Positions 1 through 9,071 of a stretch of DNA of 64,000 bases are shown in pieces (the first letter of the stretch is position 1; each line of letters begins with the position of its first letter). The stretch is taken from contig NZ_KE386925.1 of the NCBI RefSeq assembly GCF_000429605.1, positions 186,001-250,000 of the forward strand. Direction: 5' to 3'. Below the pieces are notes generated by a model, which was given only the letters and a program-made list of their open reading frames with translations, was not told the DNA's origin and ran no database searches. The position numbers and the translations under genes are program-made. The DNA is from Azonexus hydrophilus DSM 23864. GTDB taxonomy: Bacteria > Pseudomonadota > Gammaproteobacteria > Burkholderiales > Rhodocyclaceae.

Positions 1-1162
<1,162 letters not shown>

Positions 1163-1170
1163 GGCCGGCG

Positions 1171-2031
1171 ATGGCGACGACAGCGTTCACTGCCCTCGCC
1201 TGCCCGCTCGACGGCGCACCGCTGGCGAGCGCGGACGGCGGCTGGACCTGCCCGGCCGGCCACCGCTACGACCAGGCCGCGCAAGGCTACGTCAATCTGC
1301 TGCCGGTACAGCACAAACGCTCGCGTGATCCCGGCGACAGCAAGGAAATGGTCGCTGCCCGCCGTCGCTTCCTGGAAGCCGGCCATTACCGGCCGATCGC
1401 CGAACTGGCGGCGCGCGCCGCACTCGCCGACCTGCCGGCCGCCGCAGCCTGCCTCGACGCCGGCTGCGGCGAAGGCTACTACCTGCGCCAGCTTGCCGCG
1501 CAAGCCGACGCTGCCGGAAAATCCTCGGCCCTGCTCGGTCTCGACATCTCGAAATGGGCCGTCCAGGCGGCAGCCAAGGCACAACGCGGCACGGCGACCT
1601 GGGTGGTCGGCAGCAACGCCAAGCTGCCGGTACTGCCGGCAACATTGGACCGCGTGCTGTGCCTGTTCGGTTTTCCGGTCTATCCGGAATTCGCCCGCGT
1701 GCTCAAGCCGGGCGGCACACTGATCATGATCGACGCCGGCCCCGATCACCTGCGCGAACTGCGCGAAATCATCTACCCGACCTTGAAAACCCCGGCGGCA
1801 CCGAACGATCAGGCACCACCGGGGTTCTCCTTGCGGCACCGCGAATCGCTGTCCTGCCGCATCGAACTCGACAGCCAGGAACAAATCGCCGACCTGCTGG
1901 TGATGACCCCGCACTTCTACCGCGCCAGCCCAGCCGGCCGGGAAAAGGCAGCGCAACTCAGCCGCCTGGCGCTGACGGTGGATGTGCGCCTGCAGGTTTG
2001 GCAGCGTCTTCAGCCAACCGAAAACGCGTAA
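1171..2031 (+). CDS. rlmA: 23S rRNA (guanine-N1)-methyltransferase RlmA
   Basis: A 286-residue protein starting 8 nt after the ABC-F stop. RlmA methylates G745 of 23S rRNA using SAM. The family hallmark GYVNLLPVQHKRSRDPGDS follows a small N-terminal zinc module, and the SAM-binding loop is DAGCGEGYY. The zinc module here has C11, C27 and H31, but Asp14 stands where E. coli RlmA has a second Cys of a CxxC pair, so metal binding may be altered or lost. The gene converges on and overlaps the dioxygenase gene by 22 nt. Identification rests on near-identity to the family block around residues 38-56. Confidence 0.92.
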   Translation: MATTAFTALACPLDGAPLASADGGWTCPAGHRYDQAAQGYVNLLPVQHKRSRDPGDSKEMVAARRRFLEAGHYRPIAELAARAALADLPAAAACLDAGCGEGYYLRQLAAQADAAGKSSALLGLDISKWAVQAAAKAQRGTATWVVGSNAKLPVLPATLDRVLCLFGFPVYPEFARVLKPGGTLIMIDAGPDHLRELREIIYPTLKTPAAPNDQAPPGFSLRHRESLSCRIELDSQEQIADLLVMTPHFYRASPAGREKAAQLSRLALTVDVRLQVWQRLQPTENA

Positions 2032-2813
2032 GCATCCATCGCAATCACCAAGTCATCGACGCCGGCATGGAAGCGTTCCGGCTGGCAGTTTGCGCCGCCT
2101 GCGCCGAGGGCGACGAATAGCGGCAGCAGGTGCTCTTCGGACGGATGGGCGTGGCGGCCGTGGGGTGAAGCGTGGCGGTAATCAAGCAGGTTGGTGATGT
2201 CGTTTTCGGCCAGGCGTGCGGCCAGCCAGTCGGCGAATTCACCGACGTAGGCCGGCGTCTGCCCGCCCTGTTGCCAGGCCCGACGATAGTCGCCGAGGTT
2301 GTGCGTGATGCTGCCGGAGCCGACGATCAGGATGCCGCGCTCGGCCAGCGGTGCCAGCGCCCGGCCGAGCGCCAGTGCCTGTTGCGGCCCGCCGTGGCTG
2401 GGCAGGGAAAGCGGAATCACCGGGATGTCGGCCTGCGGGAACATGTGCATCAGCGGCACCCAGACACCGTGATCGAGACCGCGTTGTCGGTCGATGGCCG
2501 CTGGCAGGCCGGCGGCGTTGAGGCCGGCGACAAGCTCGGCTGCGACATCAGGCGCACCAGCGGCCGGGTAGCGCAGTGCGTAAAGCGCTTCCGGAAAACC
2601 GCCGAAATCGTGGATGGTCGCCGGCTGCTCGCTGGCACCGACGGTCACCTCGGCCGTTTCCCAATGGGCACTGACGACGACGATGGCGCGCGGCGTGCCG
2701 TAAGCCTCGAGCAGTCGGGCGGCCATGTCGCGCAAGGCCTGCCCCGCTGTTCCGGGATAAAGGGCAAAGGTCGGCGCCCCATGCGACACGAACAGGCTGG
2801 GCAGGCGGGACAT
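2010..2813 (-). CDS. DODA-type (LigB-fold) extradiol dioxygenase, YgiD-like
   Basis: A 267-residue protein of the class III extradiol dioxygenase family (4,5-DOPA dioxygenase/YgiD). The family's metal-binding His candidates are visible: H11 in FVSHGAP, H50 in VVVSAHWE, H115 in GLDHG, H171 in ITHN and the HPSEEH stretch near residue 223. Members open catechol-type rings; the substrate here is unknown. It is translationally coupled to the pirin gene upstream (TGATG, one shared base) and is the last gene of a pirin-azoR-type operon. Together these suggest removal of catechols or quinones. Confidence 0.88.
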   Translation of the reverse strand: MSRLPSLFVSHGAPTFALYPGTAGQALRDMAARLLEAYGTPRAIVVVSAHWETAEVTVGASEQPATIHDFGGFPEALYALRYPAAGAPDVAAELVAGLNAAGLPAAIDRQRGLDHGVWVPLMHMFPQADIPVIPLSLPSHGGPQQALALGRALAPLAERGILIVGSGSITHNLGDYRRAWQQGGQTPAYVGEFADWLAARLAENDITNLLDYRHASPHGRHAHPSEEHLLPLFVALGAGGANCQPERFHAGVDDLVIAMDAYAFSVG

Positions 2814-3700
2814 CAGCGTGCCTCCGCGGCACCCAGCCGGCCGCTGCGGTAGTCGTTGATCGCCTGGTAGATTTCCTGTTCGGTATTCATGACAAAGGGA
2901 CCGTACTGGGCGATTGCTTCGTTGAGCGGCTGGCCGGCGATCAACAGCAGGCGGCTCTCTTCCCGGGCGCTGACCAGGACGCCGTCGGCAGCCACGTCGT
3001 TGTCGAGGATGGCCAGTTGCTTTTCGGGAACGTGCTGGCCGGCGATGTCCATGGCGCCACGATAGACCACGACAAAGGCGTTGTGCCCGGCTGGCAACGG
3101 GTGCTCGAAACTGGCGCCTGCCGGCAGGTGAATGTCGAGGTAGAGCGGCTGCGTGGCCGTGCGCGTCACGGCGCCGGCCACACCCCGGCTTTCACCGGCA
3201 ATGACGGTGACGGTAATGCCGCCGGGCAGATCGTAGCGCGGCAGTTGATCGGCTGGAAAATCGCGGTACCAAGGCGCACACAGCTTGTCTTTGCCCGGCA
3301 GGTTGAGCCAGAGCTGAAAACCTTCCATGCGCCCGTCTTCCTGTTCGGGAATCTCGGAGTGAATCAGGCCGTGGCCGGCAGTCATCCACTGCACGCCGCC
3401 GTTCTCCAGCAGGCCTTCGTGACCGGCGCTGTCGCGGTGGCGCATGCGGCCGGCGATCATGTAGGTGACGGTTTCGAAACCGCGGTGCGGATGATCGGGA
3501 AACCCTGCGATGTAGTCGTCCGGATTGTCGCTGCCGAAGGCGTCGAGCATCAGGAAGGGATCGAGGCGGCGCTGCAGGTTCTGCGTCAGCAGGCGGGTCA
3601 GGCGCACGCCGGCACCGTCCGAGGTGGCCGTGCCGGCGACGAGCTGTTCGACCCGGCGGCTTTGCCGGATGCTTTCGGTCGGGTTGGTTGGCGTGCTCAT
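2813..3700 (-). CDS. Pirin-family bicupin (quercetinase-like)
   Basis: A 295-residue protein with the pirin signature. HPHRGFETVTY supplies H70 and H72, and TAGHGLIHSE supplies H114 and E116, which correspond to the human pirin/YhhW iron ligands. YhhW has quercetin 2,3-dioxygenase activity; other pirins are redox-responsive regulators. All ligands are present, so the metal site should be intact. The start is supported by AGGGGA 6 nt upstream. The gene lies 9 nt downstream of azoR and overlaps the dioxygenase start, giving the operon azoR-pirin-dioxygenase. Confidence 0.9.
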   Translation of the reverse strand: MSTPTNPTESIRQSRRVEQLVAGTATSDGAGVRLTRLLTQNLQRRLDPFLMLDAFGSDNPDDYIAGFPDHPHRGFETVTYMIAGRMRHRDSAGHEGLLENGGVQWMTAGHGLIHSEIPEQEDGRMEGFQLWLNLPGKDKLCAPWYRDFPADQLPRYDLPGGITVTVIAGESRGVAGAVTRTATQPLYLDIHLPAGASFEHPLPAGHNAFVVVYRGAMDIAGQHVPEKQLAILDNDVAADGVLVSAREESRLLLIAGQPLNEAIAQYGPFVMNTEQEIYQAINDYRSGRLGAAEAR

Positions 3701-3709
3701 GATTTCCCC

Positions 3710-4309
3710 TCAGGAAAACAGGCGGGCAATCTCGGCTTCCGCCTCGGCGAAACCCTGCGCGGTCGCCTCCGGCCCCATGTTCAGGCCCTCGGCGTAAATG
3801 AAATGGACGTCGGTGATGCCAAGGAAACCGAGGAAAGTCCTGATCAGCGGCACCTGGCTGTCGAGCGCCGTGTCGCGGTAACGCCCGCCACGTGCCAGCG
3901 CCACGTAGGCGGTCTTGCCCTTGAGCAGGCCTTCCGGACCGTTGGCGGTGTAGCGGAAGGTGACGCCGTTGCGGGCAATCGCATCGAACCAGCTTTTCAG
4001 TTGCACGGGAATCGTGAAGTTGTACATCGGCACGCCGAGCACCAGCACGTCGGCGGCCTGCACCTGGGCGATCAGCGCATCGTCGCTGGCGACGCGGGCA
4101 GCCTGTTCGGCGGAGCGCTGGTCGGCCGGGGTGAACAAGGCACCGAGCGCGGTGCCGTCGAGCACGGCCGGCGGATTGGCGCCGAGATCGAGGACGTCGA
4201 GGGTGGCAGCCGGATTGGCGGCTTGCAGGCGCTCGACGACCTGCCGGGCGACACGGGTGGAATTGGCATCGGCGGCACGGATGCTGGCGTTGATCTGCAG
4301 GATGTTCAT
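3710..4309 (-). CDS. azoR: FMN-dependent NADH-azoreductase / quinone reductase AzoR
   Basis: A 199-residue flavodoxin-fold reductase. The N-terminal NASIR...NSTRVARQ segment binds FMN phosphate, and [31 protein letters not shown] is the highly conserved AzoR core (only partly quoted in motif form elsewhere). Family enzymes reduce azo dyes but physiologically act as two-electron quinone reductases. An SD (GGAGAAAC) sits just upstream of the ATG. It is the first gene of the azoR-pirin-dioxygenase operon and is transcribed divergently from a LysR regulator 90 nt away, the classical arrangement for inducible control. Confidence 0.93.
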   Translation of the reverse strand: MNILQINASIRAADANSTRVARQVVERLQAANPAATLDVLDLGANPPAVLDGTALGALFTPADQRSAEQAARVASDDALIAQVQAADVLVLGVPMYNFTIPVQLKSWFDAIARNGVTFRYTANGPEGLLKGKTAYVALARGGRYRDTALDSQVPLIRTFLGFLGITDVHFIYAEGLNMGPEATAQGFAEAEAEIARLFS

Positions 4310-4340
4310 GTTGTTTCTCCGTTGGGGTCAGGGTGAGTCC

Positions 4341-4369
4341 ATTGTATTTAAGCGGAATCACTTGATTAA
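4341..4369 (-). promoter_or_regulatory. Predicted sigma70-type promoter of azoR operon
   Basis: On the minus strand TTAATC (4364-4369) and TACAAT (4341-4346) are spaced by exactly 17 nt. The -10 matches consensus at 5/6 and the -35 at 3/6. A short inverted repeat (4359-4372) covers the -35 element, as expected for an activator or repressor site of the adjacent LysR protein. Confidence 0.5.
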
Positions 4370-4372
4370 GTG
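4359..4372. promoter_or_regulatory. Inverted repeat CACTT-GATT-AAGTG, candidate LysR operator
   Basis: Perfect 5-bp arms with a 4-nt spacer overlap the predicted azoR -35 box in the azoR/LysR intergenic region. LysR-type regulators commonly bind interrupted dyads at such positions. The function is inferred from position only. Confidence 0.4.
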
Positions 4373-4387
4373 GGGCAAATGGATAAC

Positions 4388-4409
4388 ATTGTTCCGCATA
4401 TGGAACAAT
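4388..4409. promoter_or_regulatory. Perfect 8-bp-arm inverted repeat ATTGTTCC-N6-GGAACAAT
   Basis: A 22-bp element with perfect 8-bp arms spans the likely LysR start codon at 4400. Its size and symmetry fit a dimer-binding operator. A location over the regulator's own start region suggests negative autoregulation, or a second half of a cooperative LysR tetramer site together with the dyad at 4359-4372. Confidence 0.5.
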
Positions 4410-5302
4410 TTGACGCCAACGATCTGCTGATCTTCGCCCGTGTTGCCGATGCGGCGAGCTTCAGCCGTGCCGCCGAGCAGCTCGGCCTGCCGAAATCGAC
4501 CGTTTCACGGCGCGTTTCATTGCTTGAGGAACGCCTGGGCGAGCGCCTGATCCAGCGCACCACACGCCGGCTGACGCTGACCGATTACGGCCGTCAGTTG
4601 CTCGAACACGCCCGCCAGGTCGCGGTCGAAGTCGACGCCGTGCGCGCCCTCAGCGAGTTCCGCCAGGCCCGGCCGAGCGGCCGGCTGCGCGTGTCGATGC
4701 CGAACGATTTCGCCACCCTGCTGCTGACCGACATGCTCGCCGCTTTCGTCACCCTGCACCCGGCGGTATCGCTGGAACTCGACCTGTCACCGCGGCGCGT
4801 CGACCTGCTGGGCGAAAACTTCGATCTGGCCATCCGCATGGGCAGCCTGCCCGACGATGCCTCGCTGGCGGCACGAAAACTGGCCGATTTCCCCGGCGGC
4901 TTGTACGCCGCCCCGCAGTATCTGGCCGAGCACGGCGAACCGGCGCATCCCGATGCGCTCATGCTGCACGCGACCCTGCGCCTGTATGGCCGTTCCGGCG
5001 AACCGGCGGTCTGGGAGTTGCGCCATCCGGATGAACGGCAAGCCTGGCAGGGATCACCGCGCGCCCATACCGTCGCCAATTCACCGGAACTGCTGATTCA
5101 TCTGGCGCGCGCCGGTGCCGGCATCACGGCCGTCCCGGACTACTTTGCCGCACCCTGGGTCCGCCAGGGTTTGCTGCGCCGGGTGCTGCCGGCCTGGTCG
5201 CTGCCGGCGCATGCGGCCTGGGCGGTGTTTCCCGGCCGGCGGCTGATGCCGGCCAAGACCCGGGCCTTTCTCGACATGCTGCTGGCGGCACTGAATCCCT
5301 AG
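4400..5302 (+). CDS. LysR-family transcriptional regulator (azoR-linked)
   Basis: A 300-residue LTTR. The N-terminal winged helix-turn-helix (SFSRAAEQLGLPKSTVSRRVSLLEERLGERL) is followed by the two-lobed effector domain with a typical LFDLAIRMG-like stretch (NFDLAIRMG). The family usually starts about 10 residues before LLIFARV, which favours ATG 4400. An earlier in-frame ATG at 4379, with GGGG upstream, and a GTG at 4370 are alternatives. It belongs to the CrgA/AaeR-like group often linked to quinone or aromatic reductases. Divergent from azoR, so probably its regulator. Its stop codon interlocks with the stop of the opposing methyltransferase within the CTAG at 5299-5302. Confidence 0.9.
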   Translation: MEQFDANDLLIFARVADAASFSRAAEQLGLPKSTVSRRVSLLEERLGERLIQRTTRRLTLTDYGRQLLEHARQVAVEVDAVRALSEFRQARPSGRLRVSMPNDFATLLLTDMLAAFVTLHPAVSLELDLSPRRVDLLGENFDLAIRMGSLPDDASLAARKLADFPGGLYAAPQYLAEHGEPAHPDALMLHATLRLYGRSGEPAVWELRHPDERQAWQGSPRAHTVANSPELLIHLARAGAGITAVPDYFAAPWVRQGLLRRVLPAWSLPAHAAWAVFPGRRLMPAKTRAFLDMLLAALNP

Positions 5303-6297
5303 ACGCTGGCCAACAGCAACGCGCCCTTCTCCAGCGGATCGAGGTCAATGCGTTTGACCTCGCTGAAACCGGCTTCGGCCAGCCAGGCGCGGTAATCCGC
5401 TTCGCGATGGATGCTGGTTCCGGTCTCGTACATCAGGGTCAGCTTGAATGCCGCCAGATAGGGCGACGGCGGCTGGTCGTCGAGGTATTCGTGGATGACC
5501 AGCAGGCCGCCCGGATTGAGGCTGTCGCGGATGCGCCGGATGACCCGGCGATTGTCGTCGGCTGTCTGGTTGTGCGCGACCGACAGGTAGAAAACCACGT
5601 CCTGCGCGGGCGCCCATTGATGGTCGAGCACGCTGCCCGGGGTCAGCGCGATGCGTTCGCTCAGGCCATGCGCTGCCAGCCGCGCCGGGGTGTCGGCCAG
5701 GGCGCTGGGAAAATCGACGATCTGCGCACGCAATTGCGGATAGTGTTCGCAGAAGCGGATGCTGTGCAGGCCGTGCGAGCCGCCGAGGTCGAGCAGGCGC
5801 TGTTGGTCCGGTCGAAGCGGAACCAACCGCAGCAGGTCCGGCCCGAGATCGCAGGCGAAAGCCGCCATGTAGGCGGCAAAGGTCTGGCCGAGCTGGGGCC
5901 GCGACTGCATCGCTTCCCACAAGGTGGTCTGCGGCCCGCCACGGCGCAGCGCGCTGCCGAGATCGCCCATCATCGGCCAGGCTTCGGCGGTCCACAGCAG
6001 GCCCGGCGTGTAATCGACGGCGCCGCGCGAGGTGAACCAGCGCTGAGTCGATGCGCTGTTGGAATAGCTGGCGCCGTCACGTTCGAGATAGTCGATGCTG
6101 ACCAGAAAATCGGCCAGCGTGGCGACACCACGCACCGAGACAGCCAGGCGCCCGGCCAGATCGTCGGTGCTCAAGGGGCCATCGGCCAGCGCTTCGAACA
6201 GGCCGAGCTGGCCGGCCGAGATGATCGCTGCCGACTTCATCATCGGCAGGTAAACATCGATCATCGGCAAGTTGTTGCCGGTAGCCGAAGAGCTCAC
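5299..6297 (-). CDS. O-methyltransferase-family SAM-dependent methyltransferase
   Basis: A 332-residue class I methyltransferase of the plant-COMT-like bacterial family. It has an N-terminal winged-helix dimerisation domain (about residues 15-90) and a C-terminal Rossmann domain with SAM motif LLDLGGSHGLHS. The chosen start is a GTG overlapping the gpx stop as GTGA; an ATG at 6264 would remove 11 residues. Coupling to gpx implies coordinated synthesis. The substrate is unknown; relatives methylate hydroxyls of quinones, polyketides or carotenoid precursors. An acceptor-side HNQTADDN stretch sits where the family carries its catalytic His region. Confidence 0.8.
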   Translation of the reverse strand: MSSSATGNNLPMIDVYLPMMKSAAIISAGQLGLFEALADGPLSTDDLAGRLAVSVRGVATLADFLVSIDYLERDGASYSNSASTQRWFTSRGAVDYTPGLLWTAEAWPMMGDLGSALRRGGPQTTLWEAMQSRPQLGQTFAAYMAAFACDLGPDLLRLVPLRPDQQRLLDLGGSHGLHSIRFCEHYPQLRAQIVDFPSALADTPARLAAHGLSERIALTPGSVLDHQWAPAQDVVFYLSVAHNQTADDNRRVIRRIRDSLNPGGLLVIHEYLDDQPPSPYLAAFKLTLMYETGTSIHREADYRAWLAEAGFSEVKRIDLDPLEKGALLLASV

Positions 6298-6842
6298 CCG
6301 AGTGCCGCCTCGATGGCCGCCCGCAGCGCCGCATCGTCCGGTGCGGTATCCGGCGAGAAGCGGCCGATGACCTTGCCCTGGCGATCGATCAGGAATTTCT
6401 CGAAGTTCCACAGCACATCGGTGTCGCGCGCCGGCAGCAGCTTGTAGCCGGCGAGCTTGTCGCGGAAGTCGCTGCCTTCCGGATAAACGGCATTCGGGAT
6501 CGCGGCAATCAGCGCGGCGTAAAGCGGATGACGCGGTTCGCTGTTGATCTGCATCTTGGCGAACAGCGGGAAGCTGACGCCGTACGTGGCGCTGCAGAAT
6601 TCGCGGATTTCGTCGGCGGTGCCCGGCTCCTGGGCGGCAAAGTCGTTGCAGGGGAAACCCAGCACCTGCAGACCGCGCGGCGCCAGCGCCTGATGCAGCT
6701 TTTCCAGGCCCTCGTATTGCGGCGTCAGGCCGCAACGCGAGGCAACGTTGACTACCAGCAGCACCTCGCCGGCGTAGTCACGCAGGCTGGCCGGTCGGCC
6801 GTCCAGGGTCTGCAGGGGAATATCGTAAAGGCTGTCGTTCAT
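6294..6842 (-). CDS. Glutathione peroxidase (Cys type)
   Basis: A 182-residue thioredoxin-fold peroxidase. The catalytic site is VNVASRCGLT with peroxidatic Cys37 in place of selenocysteine. FPCNDFAAQEPG is the second GPx signature, and WNFEKFLIDRQGKVIGRF carries the conserved Trp. Bacterial Cys-GPx enzymes usually use thioredoxin and reduce lipid or organic hydroperoxides. The start is chosen at ATG 6842 because GGAGAAG lies just upstream; ATG 6854 has none. The gene is followed by the methyltransferase in a GTGA overlap and sits 83 nt downstream of nagZ. Confidence 0.92.
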   Translation of the reverse strand: MNDSLYDIPLQTLDGRPASLRDYAGEVLLVVNVASRCGLTPQYEGLEKLHQALAPRGLQVLGFPCNDFAAQEPGTADEIREFCSATYGVSFPLFAKMQINSEPRHPLYAALIAAIPNAVYPEGSDFRDKLAGYKLLPARDTDVLWNFEKFLIDRQGKVIGRFSPDTAPDDAALRAAIEAALG

Positions 6843-6925
6843 TGTCTTCTCCATGGGTTCGGGGCGCTGCTTGGAGTGGCCTGCTTCGCTTTCCGTTCCC
6901 GAAGCGTCGCAAATACCCCGGATCG

Positions 6926-7939
6926 TCAGGCAAGCTGCGCCAGCGCCTGCAGCGCCTGCAGCGCCTCGCGGTAGACATGCGGATCGGGATAGCGTCGCGT
7001 TTCCGGGGGCAGCAGCCGGGCCACGCGTTCGCCGCGCCGTGCATCGATTTCCGGCTGCCAACCGGCGAGCACCTGGGCAACGGCATGCGGCGCGTTGCAC
7101 ACGAGCAGCATGTCGCAGCCGGCGGCCCAAGCGGTTTCGACGCGAGCCAGCATGTCGCCGACGACACCGGCACCGGCCATCGACAAATCGTCGGTAAAAA
7201 CCACCCCGTCAAACTTCAAGTCGTTTCTCAAATAAGTTATCCATTTATTTGAAAATACGGCTGTATTGGAATCAAAGCACTCGTAGATCACGTGCGCCGC
7301 CATGACCGCATCGAGCGCCAGTTCGCGATAGGGACGCAGGTCGTCGGTCATCGCCGCCAGCGGCCGGTCGTCGACCGGCAGTTCGACGTGCGAGTCGGGA
7401 ATGACGTAGCCGTGACCGGGGAAGTGCTTGCCGCAAGTGCCCATGCCGCCCGCCTTCAGACCCTCGCCAAGCGCGCCGGCGAGCGCTGCAACAACGGCCG
7501 GGTCGCGATGGAAGGCGCGGTCGCCGATCACCCGCGACGGGCCGTAATCGAGGTCGAGCACCGGTGTGAACGAGTAATCGACGCCACAGGCGCGCAGTTC
7601 GGCGGCGAGGACGAAACCGGCGGCGCGGGCGGCTGCCAGCGCAGCGACCGGATCGCTGTCATGCAGTTGGCCGAGGGCGCGCATCGGCGGCAGCCGGGTG
7701 AAGCCCTCACGGAAACGCTGCACCCTGCCCCCTTCGTGATCGACGGCGATCAGCAGGCGCGGCTCGCGCAGTGCGTGGATTTCATCGCACAGCGCCGTCA
7801 GTTGGGCACGGTCACGATAGTTGCGGGTAAACAGGATGATGCCGCCGACCAGCGGATGGCACAGGCGTTCACGGTCGAGGTCGGTGAGTTCGGTGCCGGC
7901 GATGTCGATCATCAGCGGACCGGGCAGCTTGGCGCTCAT
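6926..7939 (-). CDS. nagZ: Beta-N-acetylhexosaminidase NagZ
   Basis: A 337-residue GH3 enzyme that removes GlcNAc from anhydromuropeptides during cytoplasmic peptidoglycan recycling. The flexible-loop acid/base motif KHFPGHG is at 171-177 and the nucleophile is D250 in VVFTDDLSM. AVDHEGGRVQRF is the substrate-binding block. The start overlaps the acpS stop (ATGA). Codons for residues about 217-243 lie in a strikingly AT-rich patch (7211-7290), unlike the rest of the gene, yet the protein reads through normally. Confidence 0.95.
   Translation of the reverse strand: MSAKLPGPLMIDIAGTELTDLDRERLCHPLVGGIILFTRNYRDRAQLTALCDEIHALREPRLLIAVDHEGGRVQRFREGFTRLPPMRALGQLHDSDPVAALAAARAAGFVLAAELRACGVDYSFTPVLDLDYGPSRVIGDRAFHRDPAVVAALAGALGEGLKAGGMGTCGKHFPGHGYVIPDSHVELPVDDRPLAAMTDDLRPYRELALDAVMAAHVIYECFDSNTAVFSNKWITYLRNDLKFDGVVFTDDLSMAGAGVVGDMLARVETAWAAGCDMLLVCNAPHAVAQVLAGWQPEIDARRGERVARLLPPETRRYPDPHVYREALQALQALAQLA
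7211..7290. other. AT-rich island inside nagZ
   Basis: By direct count, 26 of 80 bases (about 33%) are G or C, in a gene whose flanks are roughly two-thirds GC. The reading frame is intact. Similar islands occur in the LMW phosphatase gene (32881-32940) and radA (54831-54890). Confidence 0.75.
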
Positions 7940-8313
7940 GCTTGCTCCAGCAAAACGTAGGCGACGGCGTATTCCGCTTCGTCGCTGATCGAAAGGTGCG
8001 CGGTCAGGCAGCGGTTTGCAACGATTTCCGCCAGTTGACCGTGAAAATTGAACACCGGCTTGCCCAGTTCGTCGTGGCCGACGGCAATCGCCGGCAGCAG
8101 CACCGGCGGTCGCACGCCCGTGCCGAAGGCCTTGGCGAAGGCCTCCTTGGCGGCGAAGCGCTTGGCCAGGAAGCGGCCTTTATCGGCGGCGCTCGCGAAA
8201 TCGTCGCGTTCGTCCGGCGCCAGCAGCTTGTCCAGCGCCTTGTCGCCGTGCCGTTCCCACATGCCGCGCAGCCGCGCGACGGCGACGATATCGGTGCCGA
8301 TGCCGACGATCAT
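7936..8313 (-). CDS. acpS: Holo-[acyl-carrier-protein] synthase AcpS
   Basis: A 125-residue phosphopantetheinyl transferase that loads the 4'-phosphopantetheine arm from CoA onto AcpP. The family motifs are GIGTDIV near the N-terminus and [19 protein letters not shown], which holds the Mg-binding Glu and the CoA contacts. Length matches the short bacterial AcpS class (about 125). It is joined by ATGA overlaps to both pdxJ (upstream) and nagZ (downstream). Its substrate AcpP is encoded at 20587-20823. Confidence 0.95.
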   Translation of the reverse strand: MIVGIGTDIVAVARLRGMWERHGDKALDKLLAPDERDDFASAADKGRFLAKRFAAKEAFAKAFGTGVRPPVLLPAIAVGHDELGKPVFNFHGQLAEIVANRCLTAHLSISDEAEYAVAYVLLEQA

Positions 8314-9071
8314 TCGGCTTCCGGATTCGCGGCGGCGGCGACCATCAAAGCCTTCATCTCGCGCACCGCCTCGCGCAGGCCGGTGAACACGGCGCGGCTG
8401 ACGATGGCGTGGCCAATGTGCAGCTCACGGATGCCGGCCAGCCGGGCGACCGGCTGGACGTTGTAGTAATTGAGCGCGTGACCGGCGTTGAAGCGCATGC
8501 CGAGTTGTCGGATGGTGCGGCCGGCGACGCGGATTTTCTGCAGTTCGGCGAGCACCGCCGGCGCCTCGGCATCGCGGCCTTTTTCGTAAAAAGCGTGGGC
8601 GTAGGGGCCGGTGTGGATCTCGCAGACGCTGGCACCGATCCTTGCTGCCGCCTCGATCTGCGGGATTTCGGCGTCGATGAAGACGCTGGTGGTGATGCCG
8701 GCGTCGCGCAGACGGGCGATCACGTCCTTGAGCCGGGCTTCCTGGCCGACGATGTCGAGACCGCCTTCGGTGGTCACCTCGTGACGCCCTTCCGGCACCA
8801 GCATGGCCATTTCCGGCCGGGTCGCGCAGGCGATGCCGACCATCTCGTCGGTCGCCGCCATTTCCAGGTTAAGCTTGATCTGCGTCGTTTCCTTGAGCCG
8901 GCGGACATCAGAGTCCTGGATGTGCCGACGATCCTCGCGCAGATGCACGGTGATGCCGTCGGCGCCGCCCAGATGCGCCTCGACGGCACCCCAGACGGGA
9001 TCGGGTTCATAGGTACGCCGGGCCTGGCGGACAGTGGCGATGTGGTCGATATTGACGCCGAGTTCAATCAT
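8310..9071 (-). CDS. pdxJ: Pyridoxine 5'-phosphate synthase PdxJ
   Basis: A 253-residue TIM-barrel enzyme that condenses 1-deoxyxylulose-5-phosphate and 3-amino-2-oxopropyl phosphate to pyridoxine phosphate. The N-terminal [16 protein letters not shown] and [16 protein letters not shown] stretches and the GPYAH motif near residue 145 are diagnostic. Length is normal. The gene overlaps recO upstream and acpS downstream by 4 nt each, the conserved proteobacterial arrangement. Confidence 0.96.
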   Translation of the reverse strand: MIELGVNIDHIATVRQARRTYEPDPVWGAVEAHLGGADGITVHLREDRRHIQDSDVRRLKETTQIKLNLEMAATDEMVGIACATRPEMAMLVPEGRHEVTTEGGLDIVGQEARLKDVIARLRDAGITTSVFIDAEIPQIEAAARIGASVCEIHTGPYAHAFYEKGRDAEAPAVLAELQKIRVAGRTIRQLGMRFNAGHALNYYNVQPVARLAGIRELHIGHAIVSRAVFTGLREAVREMKALMVAAAANPEAE

